The notes beneath the pieces were generated by a model. It ran no database searches. It was given only the letters and a program-made list of their open reading frames with translations, and had not been told where the DNA came from. From a virus, in the IMG/VR virus record IMGVR_UViG_3300042542_003555, positions 1 to 64,000 of that record: DNA of 64,000 nucleotides; one strand, written 5' to 3'. The first letter of the stretch is position 1; every line of letters starts with the position of its first letter. Position numbers and translations under genes: made by a program. Shown here one piece after another: positions 41,514-51,100 of this stretch.

Positions 41514-41762
41514 TTATACTACTGTGTTTGTTGTATTTGATCTTGGTACGGGTGCAGGTGGTGTTGGTTTTACTTTGATGGTATTGTCTGCGGTGTCAAA
41601 ATAGAATTGATCCGCAACCACATCGTCATCACAGTCAACCCAATGTAGTTCACCAGCAACATCAAAAATGTTCTGTGGTTCTTCTACTTGTGCAACTCTG
41701 TAACCTGCTGTTCCATCAAAATTGTTAATTTGCTCTTGAGGACTAATTAACGCTTTTTTCAT
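41514..41762 (-). CDS. Small adhesin-associated protein, copy 1 (82 aa)
   Basis: Follows the 406-aa glycine-rich adhesin and precedes the second one. Sequence elements KALISPQEQINNFDG, GYRVAQVEEPQNIFDVAGEL, HWVDCDDDVVADQFYFD and NTIKVKPTPP parallel the 115-aa protein after the second adhesin. The Asp cluster and proline-rich end stand out. Probably a helper for the adhesin; no named family recognised. Confidence 0.75.
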   Translation of the reverse strand: MKKALISPQEQINNFDGTAGYRVAQVEEPQNIFDVAGELHWVDCDDDVVADQFYFDTADNTIKVKPTPPAPVPRSNTTNTVV

Positions 41763-41793
41763 TTGCTTCTCTCCATCTAAATTAAATTAAAAA

Positions 41794-43014
41794 TTAGTAT
41801 TCTACGATGACTACACCTGATGCACCAGCGCCGCCACCAACAAGCGCAGCACCCGGAGGGTTTGCACCACCACCAGAACCACCACCACCATATTGTCTTC
41901 CGGCAAAACCGCCGGGACTATAACCCCCGGTCGATTTTGCTCCTGCCCCCAAATAGCTATCTCCTCCCGTAGGACCAGCCACACCTATTCCACCCGTGAA
42001 TGGAGCACCCCCACCCGCACCACCAGCGATGTTTAAATCACCACCAGATCCAATACCACCACAAGTGCCAGGGGCAGCAGATGGGCCGGAACTACCACCA
42101 GACCCTCCTGTTGCACTAACTGATGCTGGAGATCCGAATGATGATGTTCCACCTGCTCCGCCCGCACCTCCTGCTGGGCCCGCTGTTCCGGCAGCCCCAA
42201 CAGTTACTGGATATGGAGTTGCGGCAGAAACAGGAATTATCTTAATGGCAGCGCCGCCGGCACCTCCAGATGATCCGAAATAAGGATCACATCCAGGTTG
42301 ATGTCCGCCTGCTCCACCTCCCCCACCACCTACGACAGTTACTTTAATTTTTGTTGTAGAGGGTGGTGTAGTAAATGTTTGACCTGGTGTAGTTGAAGTA
42401 AAAGTTGTAATATTAGTAAACCCACCCGATGGAATTACACCTGGTGCAATCTGTGGTGCCGTAATTAATCCTGTAATCTGAGTGTTTGCAATACTCAATG
42501 CGGTCTGTGCAGTCCAATATGGTTTACCAGCACCCGCACTGGTCAATAAGTGACCTGTTGTTCCTACATCAGTATTGGATGTGGTGTTTGCTGCTGATTG
42601 ATAGATGACTGTACCTGCTGCACCTCCAGCAATATTTGCAATGGTGTTTACAGAATATGCGTAGACAGTAATAATATCATTTAATGCTGCTGCCGTAGAT
42701 AATGTAATACTTGTTCCGTTTGATGCTGTGAATTCTATCAGAGAATCAAGTAGAACACCATTGAGGAATACTTGTACATAACCAACAGTATAACTTACGC
42801 TAAACACGGTTTGTCCTGCTGTTGCAGTAAACTTTGTTTGTGTATAGGTTGTTGCTCCAACACCAGCACCAGCACCTGAAACTGTTGCAGCAGTCGCACT
42901 GGTAATTCTTCCTTGTGCGTCAATCGTAATAATAGGTACCAATGATGAAGAACCATAAGTATCAGCAACAACACCAGTGTTAGCTAGAACCGAACTTGTG
43001 ACTTTTGTTGTCAT
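41794..43014 (-). CDS. Glycine-rich tip adhesin, copy 1 (406 aa)
   Basis: N-terminal fibre module VTSSVLANTGVVADTYGSSS with IITIDAQGRITSATAATVSG, a beta domain VGYVQVFLNGVLLDSLIEFTA, then ANTQITGLITAPQIAPGVIPSGGF, shared with the 290-aa adhesin, and a glycine-rich C-terminal half (GGGGGGAGG, GGAGGAGGTSSFGSP, GGGSGGGA) ending GVVIVEY. Its start overlaps the stop of the 888-aa fibre (ATGA). It is likely mounted on that fibre and sets receptor range. Confidence 0.85.
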   Translation of the reverse strand: MTTKVTSSVLANTGVVADTYGSSSLVPIITIDAQGRITSATAATVSGAGAGVGATTYTQTKFTATAGQTVFSVSYTVGYVQVFLNGVLLDSLIEFTASNGTSITLSTAAALNDIITVYAYSVNTIANIAGGAAGTVIYQSAANTTSNTDVGTTGHLLTSAGAGKPYWTAQTALSIANTQITGLITAPQIAPGVIPSGGFTNITTFTSTTPGQTFTTPPSTTKIKVTVVGGGGGGAGGHQPGCDPYFGSSGGAGGAAIKIIPVSAATPYPVTVGAAGTAGPAGGAGGAGGTSSFGSPASVSATGGSGGSSGPSAAPGTCGGIGSGGDLNIAGGAGGGAPFTGGIGVAGPTGGDSYLGAGAKSTGGYSPGGFAGRQYGGGGSGGGANPPGAALVGGGAGASGVVIVEY

Positions 43015-45677
43015 TTGTTATCACCCTTTAAACTGTCTATTTCTCGTTTTAATTCTTTAATCGCTTCAATTAATAATCCTACCATGTTTTGATACATGAT
43101 AGATTTTCCGTTTTCGTTTTCTGATACTAGATATGGTATAATCTTTTCAACATCTTGTGCTATCAGACCCATACCTTTATCACCAGTGTCTTTCCAGTTG
43201 TATTCAACACCTTTCAACTGCATTACAGTATTTAACGCATCTGCTATTTCTACTATATTTATTTTCTGATTTATATCAGATGTTGAAGTCATCACAGTAG
43301 ATGACAGAGTTCCTGTAGATGGAACATAAGTCAGTTTACTACTTGACGTATTAGCGATAGTTAGTACACCAGAAGTTTGTGATGTAAATGTAATATATCT
43401 GGTATCAGAACTTGCAGTTTCATCACTTAATCTTGGACCTACTAGACCAACAATGCCTGTGTTTGCGACAGAACCCGCAGATCCAGTTACACTAGCAGTA
43501 AATGTTACTCCAGAGTTTGCTTTGTTGCTGACATATGCCGTGGTAGCAATCTGTGTATTACTTACAGCAATGTCAGCAGTTGGTGCTAAAGGATATCCAA
43601 TAAATGTTGGAGATGCTAGTGTTGCTTTTCTGCTCTCTAAGTCATTGATTGCCAACTGAATTGTGTTAGCACCAGCATCAATACCACCTTGTGGTGAAGT
43701 AAATGCAATATTATTTGCATAGTATGGATTGTTAATGAATCCATCTACTTCAAGAAGAATAGCATCGTTGAGTGAAGGTGCTACTGTAAACGAAATCGTT
43801 GAGTTAGAAATATTTGCAGTATACTCAGATTCAAACTGTCTGACACCATTGATGTATGCTCTCAGTTGTGTTGCAGCAGAGAACGTTGGTGTCGTATAGG
43901 TTACTTGAGTACCTGATGCAGTATAGGACAGTCTTGTTGAGTTGATGGTTGTTCCTGGTGTTGCACCTCCACCACCTCCACCTCCACCGGCTGCCCAATA
44001 GTAGTTTCCAACACCACCAGTTGTTAACACATATCCCGCAACAGCACCAGACGGTAACAAATTGGTCAATGCACCTGTAGCAGAAGTTCCTCCAGTACCA
44101 CCTTGTGCTAATGCAAGAGGTGATGAAAGAGTTAAACTTGCAAATGTTGGTGAAGCTGTACTTCTTAAATCTTGTGATGTATTAACGGTTAGTACATTTG
44201 CAGTACCAGATATAGTAAGACCATTCCCGCTATTGAAAGAAATTACTCCATTACTTGCAACTGCAACACCAGACGTACCAACAAATGTTCCCCCACCAAT
44301 ATTTGCTCTGTTAAATGCTGCCTGTGCAAACACATTAACACTAGTAATATTAGTGTTAGTAGTAGTCATCTGTGCTTGTAGTGCTACAGTGTTACCTGAT
44401 GCTCCGCCGCCAGTGTTTGCTGTACTAAATGCTGCCTGAGCAAAAGTGTTTAATGCTGATATATTTGTGTTTTGGGTATTGTCTACACCTTGTAGATAAC
44501 TTAAAATAGTATTGGCTGCTTTTGAACTTGCAAGTGTCGATGAACTTGTAGAATTTGTAGAATCGCTGATCAGATTAGCGATAAGAATTCTAGAATAACC
44601 AAGAGTTGTTACATCCTTTACTTCCCAATAATCTTGAATTTCATTCCATCTAATTTCAGCATTAGCATTTCCTGGTCCTCTATATGAACCAAAAGTTCCG
44701 TTTTGTGGAACTGACGCATCAGCATTAATAGTTAAAGTATCTGAATTGTATACTGTGTCACCATTAACTACAAAGTTACCTTGAACAGAAATTGTGTTTG
44801 CTACAAGGCTGTCTACGTATATGTCTGATCCATTAGCATCGAGTGTATTCGATACAATAACATATGGACTTGTTACACTAGTATTTGCTATTAAATTGTT
44901 TGATCGTACATTACTTGATGCAGTAATTACAGGTGCCCAGATATATTGTCCAGCAGAAACATAATTGCTTCCGTATGCTGTTGTCGTTGTAAATGTTGTT
45001 GTGTTTACTGTAGAGTTAGCCTGAACTGCATTGATGTGTGCAGTACCACTTACTACTAATGTTGGTGATGTTAGTTCGGTATTTGCTTGTACTTTATCAC
45101 CCAACACATTTGCAGATGCAGTAACATCTTTAGAAACAACATGATTGGTTGTTCGAACAATCTGTGATGTTACATTTAGTCCAACAGTTAGATTGTTTGC
45201 AAAATTAACATTACCATTTTGAACATTTAATTTTAATGGTCCTGCTGTTGCTGAACCTATATAAACATTACCATTGGCATCAATAACTGTTGAGTTTGCT
45301 GGTGCTTGTCCTGATCCACCAGGTTGACTATTAATGCGTATCGCTAATCCGCTACCTGATTGTGTGATATTGACTACATTGTTGCTGTCATTGGCAATAA
45401 AATAATTGTTTGACGAACCAATAATCTGACCATCAATCTGCATATTCTTTTGAACATACAGAGAAGAACCAATACCAGAAATTTGCAGTTGACCTTGAAT
45501 AGTAGCATTGTTTGCTACTTGCAAACCAAGACTAGGAGAATTTAGAAATAAAGTTCCTGTTGGCTTGATAAAATTATTAGCTGCAAAATCATTGTTTTCT
45601 TGGGCCAGTTTGTTTGTTGTAACTACCCAATCACCAAATGTGTTTGCATAACTTAGTAGAGTAACGGTATTAGCCAT
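43011..45677 (-). CDS. Long tail fibre with C-terminal S74 chaperone, 888 aa
   Basis: The longest fibre. N terminus LLSYANTFGDWVVTTNKLAQEN is an attachment domain, followed by LNSPSLGLQVANNATIQGQL-type strands, many AQAAFxxANxG linkers and a beta domain TQLRAYINGVRQFESEYTAN. The C terminus is a second S74 chaperone, with TSTSDINQK giving Ser800 and Lys805 as the dyad, then GVEYNWKDTGDKGMGLIAQDVE and a closing coiled coil. It overlaps the upstream small gene by 8 nt. Confidence 0.9.
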   Translation of the reverse strand: MANTVTLLSYANTFGDWVVTTNKLAQENNDFAANNFIKPTGTLFLNSPSLGLQVANNATIQGQLQISGIGSSLYVQKNMQIDGQIIGSSNNYFIANDSNNVVNITQSGSGLAIRINSQPGGSGQAPANSTVIDANGNVYIGSATAGPLKLNVQNGNVNFANNLTVGLNVTSQIVRTTNHVVSKDVTASANVLGDKVQANTELTSPTLVVSGTAHINAVQANSTVNTTTFTTTTAYGSNYVSAGQYIWAPVITASSNVRSNNLIANTSVTSPYVIVSNTLDANGSDIYVDSLVANTISVQGNFVVNGDTVYNSDTLTINADASVPQNGTFGSYRGPGNANAEIRWNEIQDYWEVKDVTTLGYSRILIANLISDSTNSTSSSTLASSKAANTILSYLQGVDNTQNTNISALNTFAQAAFSTANTGGGASGNTVALQAQMTTTNTNITSVNVFAQAAFNRANIGGGTFVGTSGVAVASNGVISFNSGNGLTISGTANVLTVNTSQDLRSTASPTFASLTLSSPLALAQGGTGGTSATGALTNLLPSGAVAGYVLTTGGVGNYYWAAGGGGGGGGATPGTTINSTRLSYTASGTQVTYTTPTFSAATQLRAYINGVRQFESEYTANISNSTISFTVAPSLNDAILLEVDGFINNPYYANNIAFTSPQGGIDAGANTIQLAINDLESRKATLASPTFIGYPLAPTADIAVSNTQIATTAYVSNKANSGVTFTASVTGSAGSVANTGIVGLVGPRLSDETASSDTRYITFTSQTSGVLTIANTSSSKLTYVPSTGTLSSTVMTSTSDINQKINIVEIADALNTVMQLKGVEYNWKDTGDKGMGLIAQDVEKIIPYLVSENENGKSIMYQNMVGLLIEAIKELKREIDSLKGDNK

Positions 45678-45900
45678 TTGAACCTTTTTCTAATAGTTTC
45701 AACATCAAAGATTTAATCTCTGTCATATCTTCTTTGATGCCAGCAATTTCTTCCTTTACTGTATTTATTTCTTCTTTTTGGGTCTTGAGCATACGTGCCT
45801 TAGCATAATATTCATTTCTGGCATCTTCGTCTGTGTTTATAATTGCCATACTTTTTGTGTCCCTAACATAATTTGTTCCAGTAACTCGTACCAGTGACAT
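45670..45900 (-). CDS. Conserved small virion-associated protein, 76 aa
   Basis: Short protein between the 730-aa baseplate-type gene and the long fibre. The N terminus SLVRVTGTNYVRDTKSMAIINTDE is extended, then a coiled coil (YAKARMLKTQKEEINTVKEEIAGIKEDM) fills the rest. I recall similar small proteins at this place in cyanophages. It may trimerise or connect fibres to the baseplate. Starts one nt after the upstream stop and overlaps the fibre start by 8 nt. Confidence 0.75.
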   Translation of the reverse strand: MSLVRVTGTNYVRDTKSMAIINTDEDARNEYYAKARMLKTQKEEINTVKEEIAGIKEDMTEIKSLMLKLLEKGSNG

Positions 45901-45901
45901 A

Positions 45902-48094
45902 TTAGATTCCTGTTCCTGATGGTAATGCTAACGCACGTAGGTCTGACAGATATGGTACTTTTGGACTATCATCTGATGCAAACACTACCTTGATAGCAAA
46001 TTGACTGAATTGTGTATAAGTTTTACCGTTTGTACTTTCATATGAAATAAAGTTATCTGCTACATTGTTTGTTCCTGGAGCAAATTCATATTCAATTAGG
46101 TTGTCTTTGGCTAATGAGTACACATTAGGATTACCAACTTGCGTCATCAGTTGCCAATAACCATCTTCAAACGGTTGTGTATCATCTCGGTTCAGAATCT
46201 TATAGTATACATAAATTCCTGTACCTAATGGTTTGTATGCTGTACAGAATACTCTCAAGTCGCCCGAATCGTTTCCTTGTGTCAATACAACTTTCTTAGT
46301 GAAATATCTTGCGAATGAGTTTCCACCACTACTTGAAGTTTCACCGTATACAACAACATTTGCTGGACTTGTGTTAGCACCTGTAATTGTAATGGTTGGT
46401 GTAGTGATATATCCTGATCCTTCATTGATCACATATACTGAAGAAATAACATCTGATGTTCCATTATTTGCAACTGTAAATCCTAAAGTTGCAGGATCGG
46501 AACCAATGTCTGGAGCACTAATAACGATTGATGTGTTTGCTGGGTCTGTGTATCCTGAACCTGTATTTGCTACGGAGATCACATTGTTTGATATACCCAT
46601 ATTGTTAATGATATTCTGCACACTATACACAGTAACACCATCATCTGAGATGATTGGGCTAACATTTGGATCGGTAGATGATAATGTTGCATACATTGAG
46701 AATGTATCATTGATTGTTTTAATCAATGCTCTTTGTCCTCTACCATCATCAAATGTAATATCATCTTGTGTTGGTGATCCTAGTTTACCGGGAGTTGCAG
46801 AGAATGGACCAATAGGAACATTTCCTTCAGCAAGAACCGCAGTATATGAATAATTAATATTTGTGCTAGTTGGTACAAAGTCTGTCGTTGTTAAGTTGAC
46901 AGCATCAGACCAGGTAGTTGTTCCAAAACTACCAAATAAGTTTGTCATATTGTTGGCATCAAGCTTATATTGAATATCTTGACTGCCAAGTTTTCTATAA
47001 GGTAATCCTTTTGGAATAGAAAACTGAATTGCTGGTGTGACAGAAGTATTGAATATGCACCTATCGATAACAAACATTAATTGCTTAGACTGATCTACTT
47101 GCCATGTGATAGAGTTTTGCGATTCAAACAAACCACCAACATATGGTGTCTGACCAATTTTTGATGTTTCGGTTGGGTTAGGATCAGTAGGCAGTGCTTT
47201 TGCTGTAGAAGGAACTGCTGTAGAATTCTGTTGAGCATAATATATGGTATAGTCAGCACTACTTGTTTCTAACATAAATGCATACAGAACATCGCCTTGA
47301 ATATAAACAGGAGCTTTAAATACAAACTCTGTATATGTCGATGCATCCAAATAATGAGGATTTTGTGATGTTACAACTTGATTTGCATTTAGTGTCACTG
47401 ATGAATAGTCTAATCTTTGCCCGTTTGGATATCCATTTAGTGTGCCAACGATTGATAATGTAACTGGAACATTAGTCGTTGGCTTAGAACGGAAAAACAC
47501 CTTTACTGAACGAAGAAAAATTCCATTAGGAAAGTTGCTCTTATTAACAATAAACGTTTGAGCAATAGGATCACGATAAGTAACAGTTTGTACAACTCTT
47601 GTTCTTACTAGCTGATTTTCTCTTTGAGATACTTGTACAAATGCACTTGCGGCTGAGTCAACAGATGGCGCAAACTCAAGTTTCTGTGATGTTGTTGCAA
47701 GACCTGATGCAGTGAAAGTTGCTTCAGCAAATGTAGTTGCTGTAGTGGGATCAGAAGAAACTAATCTATTGTCAACTCTAAAAACTCTATTTCCTGTTTG
47801 AAATATGCCGCCAGGAAGATTGAATATACCAACAAAATTTCCAGCTTCATCAGTTGAAAATTTAGATAGTGTATTTCCTTTTTGTATAGCATCAGCAATG
47901 GTTGTAATTTGATTACCATTGAAGTTATATTGTGATGTCACATCTCCAACTTTTGTATTATATCCTAATGATACATTAATAGGAGTATCAAGAGTTACAA
48001 TTTTGTTGATATGATCATATGCTGTAACAGTTGCAACATCAGTTGACGTTGATCCTATATACTCTGTTGGTTCTACTTTATATACGTAAGGCAT
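45902..48094 (-). CDS. Baseplate/virion structural protein, 730 aa (looks like C-terminal part of the DUF4815-type protein)
   Basis: Large beta-rich structural protein. It contains RVVQTVTYRDPIAQTFIVNK, GIFLRSVKVFFRSKPTTNVPV and NGYPNGQRLD, segments that I associate with the C-terminal half of single long DUF4815-type proteins in cyanophages. Two GSGY beta-repeat units (ANTGSGYTDP, INEGSGYITTP) follow, and it ends with SPKVPYLSDLRALALPSG. It begins 23 nt after the 1805-aa gene. The split between the two genes is unusual and is noted separately. Confidence 0.85.
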   Translation of the reverse strand: MPYVYKVEPTEYIGSTSTDVATVTAYDHINKIVTLDTPINVSLGYNTKVGDVTSQYNFNGNQITTIADAIQKGNTLSKFSTDEAGNFVGIFNLPGGIFQTGNRVFRVDNRLVSSDPTTATTFAEATFTASGLATTSQKLEFAPSVDSAASAFVQVSQRENQLVRTRVVQTVTYRDPIAQTFIVNKSNFPNGIFLRSVKVFFRSKPTTNVPVTLSIVGTLNGYPNGQRLDYSSVTLNANQVVTSQNPHYLDASTYTEFVFKAPVYIQGDVLYAFMLETSSADYTIYYAQQNSTAVPSTAKALPTDPNPTETSKIGQTPYVGGLFESQNSITWQVDQSKQLMFVIDRCIFNTSVTPAIQFSIPKGLPYRKLGSQDIQYKLDANNMTNLFGSFGTTTWSDAVNLTTTDFVPTSTNINYSYTAVLAEGNVPIGPFSATPGKLGSPTQDDITFDDGRGQRALIKTINDTFSMYATLSSTDPNVSPIISDDGVTVYSVQNIINNMGISNNVISVANTGSGYTDPANTSIVISAPDIGSDPATLGFTVANNGTSDVISSVYVINEGSGYITTPTITITGANTSPANVVVYGETSSSGGNSFARYFTKKVVLTQGNDSGDLRVFCTAYKPLGTGIYVYYKILNRDDTQPFEDGYWQLMTQVGNPNVYSLAKDNLIEYEFAPGTNNVADNFISYESTNGKTYTQFSQFAIKVVFASDDSPKVPYLSDLRALALPSGTGI

Positions 48095-48117
48095 TTATTT
48101 TTCCAATAAAATAATAG

Positions 48118-51100
48118 TTATTTATTGTTAACAATACAAGCTAACTTTCCAAAAATCTTAAATAGTAGCATTACAGATTTTTGAGTGAACTTGCTTTCAT
48201 CATCTTTGAATGCTTTGATTAGAATCAAATTAACTAGCTTATTATCTAACTTACCAAAATAGTTGTTTAGTAGATAAGCACCATACACAGTATTCTTTCC
48301 AGCTTCTGTGAATTTAATCAGCAAATCGGATGCTCTTTCAGACGTTATGTATTCTCTCTCGGCCACTTTACGAAGAACACCACCTTCTCCTATAATGGAT
48401 GTTGTACCATACCCATTAACTTGATATGTACCATCTCCATCTACCCATAGATTGTATACGGGTTTGCCTTCTGCTGGAACAACATTGAATGGTTTGATTT
48501 GTTTTGTTCTACCTAACCAAGGATACGCTTCATAAATTTCATCCGAAATAGGACTACACAATTCACCATCAATATATAATGGGTGATTGATTGTTGCAAA
48601 TGGTTTCTCATCTTCTTTTACTGAATATAGTTGTTCAAATTTCGTATCAAGTGTTTTTTCAACGAAAGTAACTGTATTAACTTCTCTTTTCTTCCAATTG
48701 TATACTTTATCACCAACTTGAACTTCACTAATTTTCTTAGTTGAACCATCTGCAAGAAGCACTAAACTATCCTCAGTAAAACATCTTCCTCGGCGGCGTG
48801 GTGGTGGAGGAGGAACATATGTTGCTGTTTGAACTGTGTATGCAAATATGTATGTCGATGTAACACTAAGTTTCGTTCCTACATAATAGTTTGCAACATT
48901 AGATGCATTACCATCTAGTTTAACTTTTGTTACTCCAGTGAACCATGCTCCACCTTCAGGCATAACAACAACCTGAGCAACACTATCATAGTTTGTGTTT
49001 GGTGGACTTGTTGATTCAAATACAATTTCATCTGCGGCATTCTTAATAACAACAGCAATACCAGAAGGACCAGGAGATCCAGTTACAGACCAAGCAAGTG
49101 TTTTTGTTCCTAATGATGCTACGTTAAGGCTTGCTTGATTAACTGTTGTTGGGTTTGCAGCACCAGAAATGATTGTACTTCCATTTGATGTTAAGGTGTA
49201 CGCTCCAGATGACGAAACTTGAACTGTATATGTACCAGTATCTTCTGGAGTGATAGCAAAGGTTGCTGAGTATGATGCTGATGCATTTAAATCACCCCAA
49301 ATACCATATTGATTCAAGAACGTTCCCCATGCATGAGAGTTTTGAACTTTATAGAGTTGTAATCCACCAGTTATGGAGTTATTATAACTTCCACCAACAC
49401 CACTGAGCGTTCCTGATGTGGATAGTTTAGCAGTTGCCGCAGCAGTATTTAATGTTCCGCTTGCTGTTGATGATGTATATGTTCCACCAGAATTAAATAA
49501 CGCATTCTGGAAAGTGTTTGTTGGAACATATGATGGAGCACCTTGCAGCGTTGAAAGATATAATCTTACATTACTTGTGTTTGGATATTTGTATATCGAA
49601 ACAACACGTCCTGTTGCATTAAATGCGTTATTGTAATAGAATCCAACAATATCATCTTCATTAAATGTACCAGTTACACCAGTTAGTTCTAGTGTGTTTG
49701 GTGAAGTGAGATAATTATCAACACTAACTCCATCAAACCATGCAGAAACTGGAGTGTTAACTAATAATCCTTCTGCTCTGAATATTAACTGTTGTGGTCT
49801 AATATATGGTAAAACAGAGATATTTGTAATATAACCATTACCTAATCCAACAGTAGATGATACTTGTTGATAGTTACCAGCAGTAGTTATGGTTTGTAGT
49901 TGATCTTGGTATGATCGAGTTGTCGTTGTTGTAGTAACTGCTCTACCAGATGAAGATGTTGATGTTGAAACTATATCATATGATGTTCCAGGAATAGTTG
50001 TCCAATCACCAGCGTTTACAACATTGACTCCGTTTGTTTGTTGATATACTTCAGTACCTGGATTTACAATCAGCAACGAAGGTGCTTGACTATTGTCTAC
50101 CCAGTTATCCATAGGTGGAGTAATTCTCGCAACGCCTTGATATACAGCAACATTAAATGGATTCAGACTGATAGTTGAACTAGCAAGCGACTGAATAACC
50201 ACATTTGATGATGTATATGGTAGAGTAAAAATATTAGTTGATGTACCACCAATACTTGAAACCGCAATGTTGTTGAATGTTCGAAGTGTTCCCAGTGAAT
50301 TTAGAACAATTGGGTTTTGCAGTTGATAGTTATCAACAGTATTGATAGGACTTAATCTTCTTTTAGTCGTATTAATCTTTGCTGCGTAGTCAGGATTTGC
50401 TGTATCAGCAGCAGAGAAAGAAGAAAAATCATCTACCAAAATACCATTTTTAAATCTATTCAGTCCATTTACATCTGGCACTTGTAATGATTGTGCATTT
50501 GTTTCCAGTAAACTTAGAGAGGCATAGTATTCTAGATCGTTAACTCTTGTTTGCAGATCAGTGATATCTTTTTTGATCCAGTTCTTATTTAATACCTTTT
50601 CGATGGATAGGTTTGCTTGACCACCACCTGGTACCTCACCTGGAATATATGCTGTATATGGATCATAAGATAGATTTGCTAATACTAATGACCCATCTGG
50701 TTCTTTTGGTAACGTTGGGAATATAGATGGAGTTCCTTGTACCATCAAGAATGCTCTATCTTTTGTTAGAACAAGTTTATCTTTTCTTCCCAGATAATAA
50801 TCATAATCACTGACATATTCGCTTAGGTTTTCTGGAATTAAAATACCTGTATCATCTGCTGCTGGGTTACCGGTATAGTTGAATTCAAATGCTGCTTGTG
50901 CATTTTTTCTCACAGGTCTGAAATCAAGTGCATCGGCAAGACGATATACTGTTCCGTTTGTGCTGATATATGTAGAAATTTCTTGATATACTTCAGGTGA
51001 AGATGAGTTTGGTGCAAGGTATGAATTTACATCAAAGTATCCATCACCACCAGTATGTGAATAGTAATCAAATACAACTAGAATATTGCCTTTTGGTTTA

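Noticed and set aside
40754-42283. Proline/alanine-rich plus-strand open frames (40754-41065, 41996-42283)
   Set aside because: They are the reverse complement of the glycine-rich adhesin loops; composition is a by-product of GGN codons.
46233-46853. 206-codon open frame on the plus strand
   Set aside because: Antisense to the 730-aa structural gene, which has clear protein-like composition; no start signal.
48094-48783. Split-intein trans-splicing between the 1805-aa and 730-aa proteins
   Set aside because: The Hint carries both N- and C-side strands in one chain, lacks the terminal His-Asn, and the 730-aa protein has no C-intein at its N terminus.
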